A stretch of 64,000 bases of DNA from Hermatobates lingyangjiaoensis. Its lineage: Eukaryota > Arthropoda > Insecta > Hemiptera > Hermatobatidae. Below, in pieces: positions 10,571 to 22,631 of this stretch. The translations under genes were made by a program, and so were the position numbers. Numbering within the stretch: position 1 is the first letter of the stretch; each line of letters opens with the position of its first letter. The notes beneath the pieces were generated by a model. The model was not told the origin of the DNA, ran no database searches, and saw only the letters and a program-made list of their open reading frames with translations. The stretch lies in the NCBI GenBank assembly GCA_026182355.1, contig JAPFBL010000575.1, positions 165,001 to 229,000 on the forward strand, given 5' to 3'.

Positions 10571-10936
10571 CAATGTTTTGTTATTGAGGGCTAGGTCAAA
10601 TAAAAGAAAATAAACTCCTTTCTAGGCCGACGTTTCGATGTATTTGTACATCATCTTCAGGGCTAAAAATTAGAGTAAGACTATAATACATTTATCAAAA
10701 CAATCTACAACTCACATAGAGAACTAACACACATTTTTTTAAGACTTAAGACTTTTTAAGACATCTTAAAAAATGTGTGTTAGTTCTCTATGTGAGTTGT
10801 AGATTGTTTTGATAAATGTACTATAGTCTTACTCTAATTTTTAGCCCTGAAGATGATGTACAAATACATCGAAATGTCGGCCTAGAAAGGAGTTTATTTT
10901 CTTTTATTTGACCTAGCCCTCAATAACAAAACATTG
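10571..10936. repeat. Penelope tail palindrome, GATGTA family
   Basis: Arms of about 165 bp, outer ends CAATGTTTTGTTATTGAGGG and its complement, centre near 10750. Each arm carries CTGAAGAT, stem GATGTA/TACATC, loop CAAA and GAAAC or GAAAT. The minus-strand tail at 29010-29130 is the same family and lies behind a GIY-YIG remnant, which identifies the family as Penelope-like. Confidence 0.88.
10847..10875 (+). other. Hammerhead-core-like motif, GATGTA/TACATC stem
   Basis: CTGAAGA, one T, a 6-bp stem GATGTA/TACATC closed by CAAA, then GAAAT. The mirrored copy in the left arm is at 10632-10660. Confidence 0.6.
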
Positions 10937-11240
10937 AATATATAACTTTAAATTACACAAAGCACGACACAGAAAAAACAATAAAGATAACACTTACAGA
11001 ATTCAATATTTCGAACTGTTGTTCGTCATCAGGAGTAGACTAGAAGAGAGGACGAAGTGAGAGAGATCTCCCCAAGTCGATGAACGGAGCGCGATTGATT
11101 CGTAAGATGACGTTGGAGTCTTTGGAGTGCCATCTTCGATCGCAGTAAACCTACTCTTTAGAAGATGGACATACGTCCGAAAGCGCTCCAACGACTCTAA
11201 GATCATCTTACGAGATATGACGGTTTTATCCTATTTCTAA
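10937..11240 (-). mobile_element. Penelope tail fragments (two families)
   Basis: 10940-11032 (minus) is a tail with CTGATGAC, stem GAAC/GTTC and GAAAT. 11060-11240 carries the CCGAAAGCGCTCCAACGACT tail with GAGATATGACGG, ending near a TACTAATCTCAGTGG end, also seen at 24695-24790. Confidence 0.7.
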
Positions 11241-11280
11241 TATAAATCATACTAATCTCAGTGGTATTAACAAAAGAATA

Positions 11281-11595
11281 TTGACTATAGGCCGAACATT
11301 GACCCTTTGTGATACCAAACCATGAATATTCTACTACAATAGGAGTTCCAATATTTTGGTTAACCCAAAATGTATTTAGAGTAAAGGGGAATGTTTAACA
11401 AGTACGTGACATGTTACAGGCTTAACATCCTCTCCACGGTGGGGAGGGGGGGGGATGACGTGTTCAGATTTATTTTATCTCTCTCGCGTGTGAATAAATC
11501 GAGGGGTCTTTGAGTGGATATTGATCCCAGGGGATCTACTCGTATACCAGTCCAGAAGCCGAGCACGTTTCCACTGGACTACCACCATAGCATCC
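11281..11595 (-). mobile_element. tRNA-derived SINE, old copy
   Basis: Minus-strand SINE with the head near 11595, a diverged B-box region at about 11520-11545, and a tail end toward 11281 (GGCCGAACATTGACCCTTTG). It contains a G-rich insertion near 11440. Confidence 0.65.
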
Positions 11596-11599
11596 AAAG

Positions 11600-11845
11600 T
11601 ATACCGATCACGTAAAAAAAAAAAATTTTTTTTTTTGAAATTTTATAGAATTTCCTACTTTTAAGACTTCCCTTTTGTTGTTTTGTCTTGTTTAACAAAA
11701 GTCATAAATTAAAAGTTATTTTTTTTTTTGTAAATATTTGTTTAAATGAAAAAGTTACATATCAATTATTCATTTCGAAATCCACAGACTATTTTTCTTT
11801 GTAAAAGTATTTGTAATGTAATACTTAGTTTTTCTGTTGAAAATT
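11600..11845. other. AT-rich, nothing recognised
   Basis: Poly-A and poly-T runs; no supported feature. Confidence 0.5.
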
Positions 11846-11991
11846 TATACTTCTGCCTATGAAAAAAGGTTTTAAATAAAGGCCGAAACGTTGGTAATGA
11901 GAGTTTAATTTGAACCTGAAGAACTGAACGAGTCCCGATAAACTTTAGTTTTATTTTCTATTCCACGGTTGATACATTTATCAATATTTAT

Positions 11992-11995
<4 letters not shown>
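11846..11995 (+). mobile_element. Penelope tail fragment
   Basis: CTATGAAAAAAGG, stem GGTTTT/AAAGGCC-like, GAAACGTTGG, and an AACTGAACGAGTCCCG end leading to (TA)n. Confidence 0.65.
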
Positions 11996-12031
<36 letters not shown>

Positions 12032-12063
12032 CAGATTCAATAATATATCGACCGTTTGATAGA

Positions 12064-12257
12064 ATAGGTGTGTTCTCTAATCGGAGTTCGGTCAATTTTC
12101 CAGGATAAAAAATCAAACTCTCGTTGCCAACGTTTCGGTTTTATTTAAAACCTTTTTGCTTTTAAAAAGGTTTTAAATAAAACCGAAACGTTGGCAACGA
12201 GAGTTTGATTTTTTATCCTGGAAAATTGACCGAACCCCGATTAGAGAACACACCTAT
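12064..12257. repeat. Penelope tail palindrome
   Basis: Arms of ~95 bp, nearly perfect, centre at about 12160 (TTTTTGCTTTTAAAAAGG). Outer ends ATAGGTGTGTTCTC and complement. The right end touches (TA)n. Confidence 0.9.
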
Positions 12258-12259
12258 AT

Positions 12260-12303
<44 letters not shown>

Positions 12304-12307
12304 ATAT

Positions 12308-12369
<62 letters not shown>
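12258..12369. repeat. Long (TA)n microsatellite
   Basis: Over 100 bp of almost pure TA with a few phase breaks. Confidence 0.93.
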
Positions 12370-12374
<5 letters not shown>

Positions 12375-12449
12375 GGTCGTGAATGCAGAAATTGCGATCA
12401 TTTTCAATAAAATATTATATATATATATATATTGGGTATATATTGAGTA

Positions 12450-12555
12450 GCAATTTGCTTCTCAACGCGAGTACTTCGCACTTCTTCCTGATGACGATGG
12501 ATGTCGAATTATCGAAGTGAGTTTTGTACTGACTTTCTATGTTCTTTCCTATTTG
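12450..12555 (+). mobile_element. Penelope tail (same family as the 492-1472 copy)
   Basis: CAATTTGCTTCTCAACGCGA, then CTGATGAC, stem GA/TC with GTC, GAATT, and CTATTTGTTAAAGTTTATA. Matches the end of the 492-1472 copy. Confidence 0.75.
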
Positions 12556-12579
12556 TTAAAGTTTATAGAATATATAAAG

Positions 12580-13040
12580 ATATTAAGAATAGACATGGTG
12601 ACTAAATTTATTTAAAATGGATACTTTATTAAAGATTTTTTTTCTTTTATATTTTTCCGTATTTAATTTATTTATTCATTAATCTATGTAAATTCGTAAG
12701 ACAATACAGACACCTACTCAGTTCATGTTACGTGAAATGCGGCATAGTGTGTGTGTGTCCTGGTTTGGTTTGTTGTGTCTATTTCTAATTGCATTATTAT
12801 GATAATTGCTTTCACACTAGAGGTGCTGACAGGTCATTTATAATTAGAAGCAACTAATTCAATTTAACGCATCACTGAAAAGTAGCCACTCACTGAGTAG
12901 AAATAGTTGTCATCATAATTAGCTATGATTATTGTTAGCTACTATGCACACATCACCATGATGGGGCACGTATTCTAACCATTATTTATCCAGTTAACAG
13001 TTAATAGTACTAGTGCGTTTGGCTTACCTCTTTAATCTCT
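12580..13040. other. Nothing recognised
   Basis: Mixed AT-rich sequence with a short GT run near 12750. No terminus, frame or tandem repeat supported. Confidence 0.5.
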
Positions 13041-13042
13041 CC

Positions 13043-13076
13043 TGATGACGTTTAAACAAAAATATGTATGTTGTAT

Positions 13077-13130
<54 letters not shown>

Positions 13131-13165
13131 ATACAACATACATATTTTTGGTTTAAACGTCATCA
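13043..13165. repeat. Palindrome with a (TA)n centre
   Basis: CTGATGACGTTTAAAC and its complement lie at the outer ends, ~38-bp arms, with pure (TA)n (13081-13126) in the middle. This is the reverse layout of the other palindromes: here the tail ends point inward into (TA)n. Confidence 0.85.
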
Positions 13166-13199
13166 CGATTTAATATATAGTTATATATATATAACAAGA

Positions 13200-13760
13200 T
13201 TTGAGTTGGGTTTTTGACTATGACGAAGATCGCTTGTTACATTTGAAAGATATTAGTGTTTTTTTTCTCCATTTCACATCGTCGTTTGATCATTGATTGT
13301 ATATTTATAATTATTGATATATTATTATTGGGTCTCCAACCGTCTCTGTACCAGTGCGCTTGGTTTCCCTCTCTTATCTCTCCTGAAGACGGTTCAACTG
13401 AAAATTAGATCTGTAAGGGTGTATTTTTAATTTCTCTGTGTTTATTTATGTACATTGAACTGTATTTGTCCATTTCGTATAGTATTTTCATCGATTAAGT
13501 GTATATATATATATATATTTATATATGAATTAAATACCACAATAAACAAATACATATTAATTAAAATGCTCTAAGGCCTTTCGTTACAACATCATCTTTT
13601 CGTTATTACATATTTTTATTAATATATATTTGTTTATTGTGGTATTTTTATTCATATAAGACTCAGTTGGGTTTTTGACTCGGACGAAGACCGCTTGTTA
13701 CGTTTAAAAGATCTTAGTCTTGTTTTCCAATATCTTATTGTAGTTTTGATCATTGATTTA
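13200..13760 (+). mobile_element. Degenerate Penelope tails
   Basis: Family-A-like tails at 13200-13300 and 13665-13760; a GGTT-stem tail at 13330-13450; and a small inverted pair at about 13526-13660 around AAGGCCTTTCGTTACAAC. All are fragmentary. Confidence 0.6.
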
Positions 13761-13786
13761 TATATATATATATATATATATATTAT

Positions 13787-13820
<34 letters not shown>
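13760..13820. repeat. (TA)n microsatellite
   Basis: Interrupted TA tract directly outside the 13830-14805 inverted structure. Confidence 0.9.
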
Positions 13821-13829
13821 TCGATGCGA

Positions 13830-14805
13830 TGTTGACCAATGGGAGTAGAGTTACAGGTCCAAGCGTGAGGTCCCAGTTGCCCGCTGCTCAGCAAAAAGCC
13901 TTTGCGTTCTGCCAATAGGTATAGAGGTTGCACAGTCCCTCTGTGTTAAATGATGTTTGGCAGAAAACATTAGCCTCACTTTACAGTGAACTCCTGTTCC
14001 CTTTCTATTTTTGATTTTTGTGGTGGTTGGGTGTTGCTGAGCAGCGGGCAACTGGGACCTTACGCTTGGACCTGTAACTCTACTCCCATTGGTCAACATC
14101 GCATCGAATCATATTCCTTTCCCCGGACAACCCATAGAAAACTGTATATAAGGACCAACGTCTGGGCCATTTCCTTGCCTGAAGATAACCAGAGAATGGT
14201 TGAAAACATGTCGCAAATACCACCACCAGGTCAACAGTGCAGAACTTTTCATCACCTACCAACCACCCATCAATAGCAGCAATAACATTCAACTGAGAAA
14301 AAACATGAACATAAGAAACCGAAGAGAACAATATACAAAACCTACAACTTGAAGATGTTTCTACGAGAAGAAGTTGGATTCCAGTGTCAACATCTCTTCA
14401 TTCATCTCTTCTGATTATCAACATCAATAATCAAGAGGGACTGTGCAACCTCTACCCCTGTTGGCATGAAGATGAAGGCGGCTTTTCGCAGTAAACAACC
14501 GAGAGTATCTTTAAATATCCTGCAATATCCGTAACAGAAATAGTAAACAACAGCAACACCCAACCACCACAAAAATCAAAAATAGAAAGGGAACAGGAGT
14601 TCACTGTAAAGTGAGGCTAATGTTTTCTGCCAAACATCATTTAACACAGAGGGACTGTGCAACCTCTATACCTATTGGCAGAACGCAAAGGCTTTTTGCT
14701 GAGCAGCGGGCAACTGGGACCTCACGCTTGGACCTGTAACTCTACTCCCATTGGTCAACATCGCATCGAATCATATTCCTTTCCCCGGACAACCCATAGA
14801 AAACT
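13830..14805. mobile_element. Penelope-type terminal repeat (pLTR-like) as an inverted pair
   Basis: The left arm (about 13830-14040, minus) is the reverse complement of 14547-14765 (plus). A third partial copy (14036-14150, plus) leads into 14151-14400, which has a TATATAAGG stretch, then TTGCCTGAAGATAACCAG...TGGTTGAAAAC, a covarying copy of the motif. Outer edges are (TA)n at 13820 and 14808. The sequence is less AT-rich than its surroundings. Frames crossing it do not resemble known proteins and I do not call them. Confidence 0.7.
14179..14206 (+). other. Hammerhead-core-like motif, AACCA/TGGTT stem
   Basis: CTGAAGA, one T, stem AACCA/TGGTT closed by GAGAA, then GAAAAC and ATGTCG. Same layout as the motif at 42671. 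Confidence 0.55.
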
Positions 14806-14866
14806 ATATATATATATATATACCTATATAAAAAGATTTCACATAAACACGTGAAACAACAATCAA

Positions 14867-15042
14867 TGATCAAACCACAATAAGAGATGGGAAAACAAGA
14901 CTAAGATCTTTCAACCGTAACAAGTGGTGTTCGTCAGAGTCAAAAAACCGACTCTGTCCGGTTTTTTGACTCTGACGAAGACCGCTTGTTACGGTTGAAA
15001 GATCTTAGTCTTGTTTTCCCAGTTCCTATTGTGGTTTGATCA
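14867..15042. repeat. Family-A tail palindrome
   Basis: Arms ~80 bp around GACTCTGTCC near 14955; a plus-strand motif begins at 14972. The left arm continues out to GATTTCACATAAACACGTG and the right arm runs straight into (TA)n. Confidence 0.9.
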
Positions 15043-15061
15043 TATATACCTATATATATAT

Positions 15062-15865
15062 CAGTGGCGATTTCTCAGGGAATGCAACACATGCATTGCA
15101 TGCATAGAATTCATCTTTAAAGAAACCAAAATGTTCGAGACTCGAAATATTTAAAGGAACCCCCTTTTTTTTATTCCACTACACGCTAAGGAACCATTTT
15201 CTATGATTGCGCTAAGCTTCCCAATGCAGGGGTTTACTCTTATCATTTCTGGTTAATGAAAATGTTCTTAATTGCCAAGAGAAACAAGAACGAAGTTTGC
15301 ATACACTGCAACTCAGGCTTGCTGAACTCCTCAAATACATACTGGAAAGTGATTTGCACACAGGTCTTCCGGAAATTTATAAACTCATGAATTTGGTTAT
15401 GACTATTCCCATAACAACAGCAAGTGTTGAGAGATCCATTTCTGCCCTCAAAAGAATTAAAAGTTATTTACGAAGCTCCCAATGTGAAGAGCGATTGTCT
15501 AATTTATCCCTAATTTCAATTGAAAGACATTTACTTAAAGATCTCATGGAAGATAGAGAGAAGTTTTATGGTTTTGTTATCGAAGAATTTTGCAAGAAGT
15601 TTTTATTCAAATGATGTATTGTGTATCTCTTTCTTTAATAAAAACATTTTTTGCCTATTTTTATTGTATTGGTTAATAAATGTTAATGTTAAAAGTATAT
15701 CCAAATAATACCTGATTCAAATCCCCATAAAATGTTTTTAATACATCATTATCCTTTTGTGCAACATGAAAAGACTGAACATGAGAATTAGAAGGGTATT
15801 TCTCAGTATTTCTTTTATTCTTTGAAAATTGCATGCCTAAAGAAAAAGGTCAGGAGTCGCCACTG
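15062..15865 (+). mobile_element. Non-autonomous hAT element in (TA)n
   Basis: Termini CAGTGGCGATTTCT and, inverted, CAGTGGCGACTCCT. The 8 bp on each side are ATATATAT, consistent with an 8-bp hAT target duplication but uninformative because the target is (TA)n. The element is 804 bp, with 5' end sequence joined to the last part of the transposase. The transposase is needed to move it but is not complete here. Confidence 0.85.
15219..15614 (+). pseudogene. hAT transposase C-terminal (dimerisation) fragment
   Basis: The frame is open from about 15219 to the stop at 15614, with no convincing ATG at its start. MTIPITTASVERSISALK, IKSYLRSSQ and RLSNLSLISIE match the hAT-family C-terminal dimerisation region (T-ASVERSFSALKRIKTYLR-type) of the ZMYM1-like group. 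The DDE catalytic core and the BED-type zinc finger are absent, so it cannot be an active transposase. The remaining part has no stops, which suggests a recent deletion. Confidence 0.85.
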
Positions 15866-15929
15866 ATATATATATATATATATATATATATACTTTTTTT
15901 CGTTGGAAATACGATCCAAAACGGACAAA

Positions 15930-16200
15930 TATAGTTCAATATAAACAAAGAAACATAGAGAAATCAGAAGAACACACTTACAGTCTCTAATTTTCGGTTT
16001 GAACCGTCTTCAGGAGAGATAAGAGAGGGAAATCAAGCGCACTGGATCAGAGACGGTTGGAGGTTGGTCTCCAACCGTCTCTGATCCAGTGCGCTTGGTT
16101 TCCCTCTCTTATCTCTCCTGAAGACGGTTCAAACCGAAAATTAGAGACTGTAAGTGTGTTCTTCTGATTTCTCTATGTTTCTTTGTTATATTGAACTATA
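15930..16200. repeat. Penelope tail palindrome, GGTT/AACC family
   Basis: Arms ~130 bp, centre near 16065 (GGTTGGAGGTTGGTCTCC). Each arm has CTGAAGAC, stem GGTT/AACC, GAAAATTAGAGA, and an end TTGAACTATA running into (TA)n. Relatives at 53635-53846 and single arms at 13330-13450 and 32990-33060. Confidence 0.9.
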
Positions 16201-16204
16201 TATA

Positions 16205-16261
<57 letters not shown>

Positions 16262-16262
<1 letters not shown>

Positions 16263-16380
16263 GTTTCAACCAAACAGTTATGTTTTTGACTCTGACAAAG
16301 ACCGCTTGTTACATTTGAAAGATATTGGTCTTTTTTTTTTTCATTTGTTATTGTGGTTTGATCATTGATCGTATTTTATA
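16262..16380 (+). mobile_element. Degenerate family-A tail
   Basis: GTTTTTGACTCTGACAAAGACC then CTTGTTACATTTGAAAG. The core G8 is changed to A and the stem has partly decayed. Confidence 0.65.
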
Positions 16381-16399
16381 TATATATTTATAATTATTT

Positions 16400-16752
16400 A
16401 TATATTATTTATATTTTGCTTTTTTGTTTGTTAAAGCTTCCTGTTAACACATAAGTACTGAATTAACATATAATTAATTTTTGTGTATTAATAAAATCAG
16501 TTATTTTAAAAAAGTTATTACAAGATAAAAAAGTATTTACAAAAAATCTTTAATTAAGATGACGGATTTAAAATAAAAAAACAAGTATTGATCCTTTCTT
16601 TATAAATCTCAAAGAAGAATGAAAAAAGAAGAGTAGGGGGCCATTAAAATAAAAAAAAATAAAAAAATCTAAATAAATATAAAGTTTTGAAAAGCAAACA
16701 ACAAGGGAGGTGAAAGCTGTGTGAAGGGAAAAGGCTTTTATTAGATCTGCCT
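16400..16752. other. AT-rich, nothing recognised
   Basis: Sequence just left of the satellite; no supported feature. Confidence 0.5.
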
Positions 16753-19700
16753 TTGACCTTACCCGAAGGAAATGAGCTGTAAAATTACTTAGTCGTCTAT
16801 AGCAAACAGTTCAAGTATCTAATAGAGGGGGAAATATCTTTGAATGAGTGGTATTTGTCTTGGAGCGCGGAATTAAATGAGGATTCAGGTACCTAATGAG
16901 AATCTTATAGGTCTATAATATACATATTATATATGTTACTAGCAAGTTACTTGAATTCAGGTACCTAATTAGTTTACTACGCCCTCATAATACATATATT
17001 ATATGTTATTAGCAAGTTATTTGAATTCAGGTACTTGACCTTACCCGAAGGAAATGAGCTGTAAAATTACTTAGTCGTCTATAGCAAACAGTTCAAGTAT
17101 CTAATAGAGGGGGAAATATCTTTGAATGAGTGGTATTTGTCTTGGAGCGCGGAATTAAATGAGGATTCAGGTACCTAATGAGAATCTTATAGGTCTATAA
17201 TATACATATTATATCTGTTATTAGCAAGTTACTTGAATTCAGGTACCTAATTAGTTTACTACGCCCTCATAATACATATATTATATGTTATTAGCAAGTT
17301 ATTTGAATTCAGGTACTTGACCTTACCCGAAGGAAATGAGCAGTAAAATTACTTAGTCGTCTATAGCAAACAGTTCAAGTATCTAATAGAGGGGGAAATA
17401 TCTTTGAATGAGTGGTATTTGTCTTGGAGCGCGGAATTAAATGAGGATTCAGGTACCTAATGAGAATCTTATAGGTCTATAATATACATATTATATATGT
17501 TACTAGCAAGTTACTTGAATTCAGGTACCTAATTAGTTTACTACGACCTTATAATACATATATTATATGTTATTAGCAAGTTATTTGAATTCAGGTACTT
17601 GACCTTACCCGAAGGAAATGAGCTGTAAAATTACTTAGTCGTCTATAGCAAACAGTTCAAGTATCTAATAGAGGGGAATATCTTTGATGAGTGGTATTTG
17701 TCTTGGAGAGCGGAATTAAATGAGGATTCAGGTACCTAATGAGAATCTTATAGGTCTATAATATACATATTATATATGTTATTAGCAAGTTACTTGAATT
17801 CAGGTACCTAATTAGTTTACTACGCCCAAAAATACATATATTATATGTTATTAGCAAGTTATCTGAATTCAGGTACTTGACCTTACCCGAAGGAAATGAG
17901 CTGTAAAATTACTTAGTCGTCTATAGCAAACAGTTCAAGTATCTAATAGAGGGGGAAATATCTTTGATGAGTGGTATTTGTCTTGGAGAGCGGAATTAAA
18001 TGAGGATTCAGGTACCTAATGAGAATCTTATAGGTCTATAATATACATATTATATATGTTACTAGCAAGTTACTTGAATTCAGGTACCTAATTAGTTTAC
18101 TACGCCCTCATAATACATATATTATATGTTATTAGCAAGTTATCTGAATTCAGGTACTTGACCTTACCCGAAGGAAATGAGCTGTAAAATTACTTAGTCG
18201 TCTATAGCAAACAGTTCAAGTATCTAATAGAGGGGGAAATATCTTTGAATGAGTGGTATTTGTCTTGGAGAGCGGAATTAAATGAGGATTCAGGTACCTA
18301 ATGAGAATCTTATAGGTCTATAATATACATATTATATCTTATTAGCAAGTTACTTGAATACAGGTACCTAATTAGTTTATTACGCCCTCATAATACATAT
18401 ATTATATGTTATTAGCAAGTTATTTGAATTCAGGTACTTGACCTTACCCGAAGGAAATGAGCTGTAAAATTACTTAGTCGTCTATAGCAAACAGTTCAAG
18501 TATCTAATAGAGGGGGAAATATCTTTGAATGAGTGGTATTTGTCTTGGAGCGCGGAATTAAATGAGGATTCAGGTGCCTAATGAGAATCTTATAGGTCTA
18601 TAATATACATATTATATCTTATTAGCAAGTTACTTGAATTCAGGTACCTAATTAGTTTACTACGCCCTCATAATACATATATTATATGTTATTAGCAAGT
18701 TATTTGAATTCAGGTACTTGACCTTACCCGAAGGAAATGAGCTGTAAAATTACTTAGTCGTCTATAGCAAACAGTTCAAGTATCTAATAGAGGGGGAAAT
18801 ATCTTTGAATGAGTGGTATTTGTCTTGGAGCGCGGAATTAAATGAGGATTCAGGTACCTAATGAGAATCTTATAGGTCTATAATATACATATTATATATG
18901 TTACTAGCAAGTTACTTGAATTCAGGTACCTAATTAGTTTACTACGCCCTCATAATACATATATTATATGTTATTAGCAAGTTATTTGAATTCAGGTACT
19001 TGACCTTACCCGAAGGAAATGAGCTGTAAAATTACTTAGTCGTCTATAGCAAACAGTTCAAGTATCTAATAGAGGGGAAATATCTTTGAATGAGTGGTAT
19101 TTGTCTTGGAGCGCGGAATTAAATGAGGATTCAGGTACCTAATGAGAATCTTATAGGTCTATAATATACATATTATATATGTTACTAGCAAGTTACTTGA
19201 ATTCAGGTACCTAATTAGTTTACTACGCCCTCATAATACATATATTATATGTTATTAGCAAGTTATTTGAATTCAGGTACTTGACCTTACCCGAAGGAAA
19301 TGAGCAGTAAAATTACTTAGTCGTCTATAGCAAACAGTTCAAGTATCTAATAGAGGGGGAAATATCTTTGAATGAGTGGTATTTGTCTTGGAGCGCGGAA
19401 TTAAATGAGGATTCAGGTACCTAATGAGAATCTTATAGGTCTATAATATACATATTATATATGTTACTAGCAAGTTACTTGAATTCAGGTACCTAATTAG
19501 TTTACTACGCCCTCATAATACATATATTATATGTTATTAGCAAGTTATTTGAATTCAGGTACTTGACCTTACCCGAAGGAAATGAGCTGTAAAATTACTT
19601 AGTCGTCTATAGCAAACAGTTCAAGTATCTAATAGAGGGGGAAATATCTTTGATGAGTGGTATTTGTCTTGGAGAGCGGAATTAAATGAGGATTCAGGTA

Positions 19701-20267
19701 CCTAATGAGAATCTTATAGGTCTATAATATACATATTATATATGTTATTAGCAAGTTACTTGAATTCAGGTACCTAATTAGTTTACTACGCCCAAAAATA
19801 CATATATTATATGTTATTAGCAAGTTATCTGAATTCAGGTACTTGACCTTACCCGAAGGAAATGAGCTGTAAAATTACTTAGTCGTCTATAGCAAACAGT
19901 TCAAGTATCTAATAGAGGGGAAATATCTTTGATGAGTGGTATTTGTCTTGGAGAGCGGAATTAAATGAGGATTCAGGTACCTAATGAGAATCTTATAGGT
20001 CTATAATATAATATACATATTATATATGTATAGCAAGTTACTTGAATTTGGTACCTAATTAGTTTACTACGCCCTCATAATACATATATTATATGTTATT
20101 AGCAAGTTATCTGAATTCAGGTACTTGACCTTACCCGAAGGAAATGAGCTGTAAAATTACTTAGTCGTCTATAGCAAACAGTTCAAGTATCTAATAGAGG
20201 GGAAATATCTTTGAATGAGTGGTATTTGTCTTGGAGAGCGGAATTAAATGAGGATTCAGGTACCTAG
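16753..20267. repeat. ~282-bp satellite array, 12.5 copies, 7-monomer higher-order repeat
   Basis: Units start with TTGACCTTACCCGAAGG at 16753, 17035, 17317, 17599, 17877, 18158, 18438, 18718, 19000, 19281, 19563, 19843 and 20125 (the last cut after ~143 bp). Each unit has three GGTACCT/GGTACTT sites about 80 bp apart in its second half. Variants repeat with a seven-unit spacing: GAGCAGTAAAA only in units 3 and 10, CGCCCAAAAATAC only in units 4 and 11, and CTTTGATGAGTGG only in units 4, 5, 11 and 12. So the higher-order period is about 1.96 kb. No coding content. Confidence 0.95.
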
Positions 20268-21337
20268 ATTTTTTTATTTAGGCAGCAGATTATTCTATAT
20301 TAAATCTAGGCAGCATTGGGAAGTAGGTAGGTTATATAAACAGAAAGGTAGGACTCCGTAGTTCTAGTTGATCAGTTCTTGTTGAAGATGGGTGACGCCC
20401 GAAATCGGTCTAAGAACTTCAGCAGCAGGGTACGAGGTAAGACGGATTACTATGATTTTAATATTAATAATACTATAATTGGTATGGTATTCCATGGTAT
20501 TTTGGAATACCAAGTATAATAGAATTTTTGATTCCGTCAAAGACGGGTACGTTTGCTAGTTATTAAATAAAATATTATTTGAAATGGATTTTTTTTTTAA
20601 TTGTCATAATTATTTTTAAAAAGGTTAGAAAATATTATTAAATGAAGGAGAAAAAGGGTGAGAAAATATTCCTCGTTTAATAATATTTACTAAACGAGTT
20701 ATTTTTAGATATTCTCGACAGTAATGAAAGAGTTTTTATAGATACGTTTCAACCATTGTACTGAGCTCTTTCAAGGGAATAAAATTAATTTAAAAATGTT
20801 ACAGCTGAAAGAAAAAAAAACTTGATATTTTAATTTTGTATAAATTAAATGTCCTTTTGTGTTTATTAAACAGTGAATATATTATTATTAAAGTTTAAAA
20901 TTTTTGATATAATTTGAAATGAAATGAATATTGTTTACTGTTCATTTCTCAAAAGTTATTATTGTTAATAATGTTATTTTAAATATTTAATCTTGAACTC
21001 CTAAAGTGTCTTTATATCAAATACAGCATAGAATCAAGAACCTGCAAAATGATGTTTTTCGTATTTTTTTCGGTCTGATTAATTTAATTAATTAAATTTA
21101 TTTTAATTAATTAGTTTAATTACTTTATGTAAAATATAGAATCACGAAGGAATTGTATTCGGGTCAAATAGAAATACTCCGTTGCCAACGTTTTGGTTTG
21201 ATTTAAAATAATTAGAGATTAGAGAACACACCTATTTATAATATATATATATAATGACGAACAACAGTTCGAAATATTGAATTCTGTAAGTTTTCTTTGT
21301 ATTGTCTTTTCTGTGTCGTGCTTTGTGTAATTTAAAG

Positions 21338-21371
<34 letters not shown>

Positions 21372-21376
<5 letters not shown>

Positions 21377-21798
21377 TGTGTTCTCTAATCGGGGTTCGGT
21401 CAATTTTCCAGGATAAAAAATGAAACTCTCGTTGCCAACGTTTCGGTTTTATTTAAAACCTTTTTCATAGGCAGAAGTAAGAATTTTTTAACTAAGAAAA
21501 TGAAATTTACATTATTTAAAGGAACAACAATGTAGCTGGACAAAACCTTCGACTAGACTAATAGATAACATTACAAATAACCTAGGTTATTTGTAATGTT
21601 ATCTTATTAGTCTAGTCGAAGGTTTTGTCCAGCTAACATTGTTGTTCCTTTAAATAATGTAAATTTCATTTTCTTAGTTAAAAAATTCTTACTTCTGCCT
21701 ATGAAAAAGGTTTTAAATAAAACCGAAACGTTGGCAACGAGAGTTTCATTTTTTATCCTGGAAAAATTGACCGAACCCCGATTAGAGAACACACCTAT
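21372..21798. repeat. 427-bp Penelope tail palindrome (duplicate)
   Basis: Second copy of the 5024-5450 palindrome, centred on CCTAGG at about 21583, and flanked by (TA)n at 21338-21371. Confidence 0.9.
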
Positions 21799-21884
21799 TC
21801 TATCAAACGGTCGATATATTATTGAATCTGTTATATATAGTATATAATATTTATTGATAAAAAGTATGTACCGTGGAAGAGAAA

Positions 21885-21997
21885 CAAAACTAAAGTTTAT
21901 CGGGACTCGGTCAGTTCTCAGGTTCAAATTAAACTAATAAATTAAGTTTAATTTGAACCTGAAGAACTGACCGAGTCCCGATAAACTTTAGTTTTTG
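21885..21997. repeat. Short tail palindrome (duplicate)
   Basis: Second copy of 5537-5649. Confidence 0.85.
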
Positions 21998-22549
21998 TAT
22001 ATATATATATATTGACCAATATATATATAAAAAGATATAACATAAACACGTGAAACAACAATCAATGATCAAACCTCAATAAGAAAATGGGAAAAACAAG
22101 ACTAAGATGTTTCAACCGTAACAAGCGGTCTTCGTCAGAGTCAAAAACCCAACTCCAGTATACTATATAGTATAGTATTTTAAATTTTTCCTTGAAAATT
22201 ATAATTAAAATATAATAAAAATAATTTATTATAATAAATTATAATAAAATTATAATATATAATGAATTTCATGATTCGCGGTAAGTATGCTTTGTGTGTG
22301 CTGCGACATTTTGCAATGTCATGTAAGTGTACTACAAGTGAAAAAAAAGCTGAGAAACAGTGGCTTTTTTACACTATTTAACTAAAATCTTGTTCACTTA
22401 AACGGATCAGTTCCTTCTTCTCTTGATGTCGACGAATGCTGTAATTTTAAAAGGAGTTTTTTTCAGCGTTCTCTTTTCTCTCTTTAATTTAACCCCCTTC
22501 GCCCCCCCCCCCCAGCCCCTAAAAGTCTTGATTGTGTCAAAGAGAGTAA

Positions 22550-22575
22550 AAAGTGAGATAGAGAGGGAGAGAGAG

Positions 22576-22630
<55 letters not shown>
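22550..22630. repeat. (GA)n tract, expanded
   Basis: The pure GA run is more than twice as long as in copy 1 (6190-6240). The Ser-Leu and Arg-Glu frames here are repeat artefacts. Confidence 0.92.

Positions 22631-22631
<1 letters not shown>

Noticed and set aside
14080..14331. Frames across the Penelope terminal repeat (also 13851-14099, 13986-14276)
   Set aside because: They overlap on both strands within an inverted repeat and show no known domain; the N-terminal Penelope pattern (RK..RKIE..) is not seen in them.
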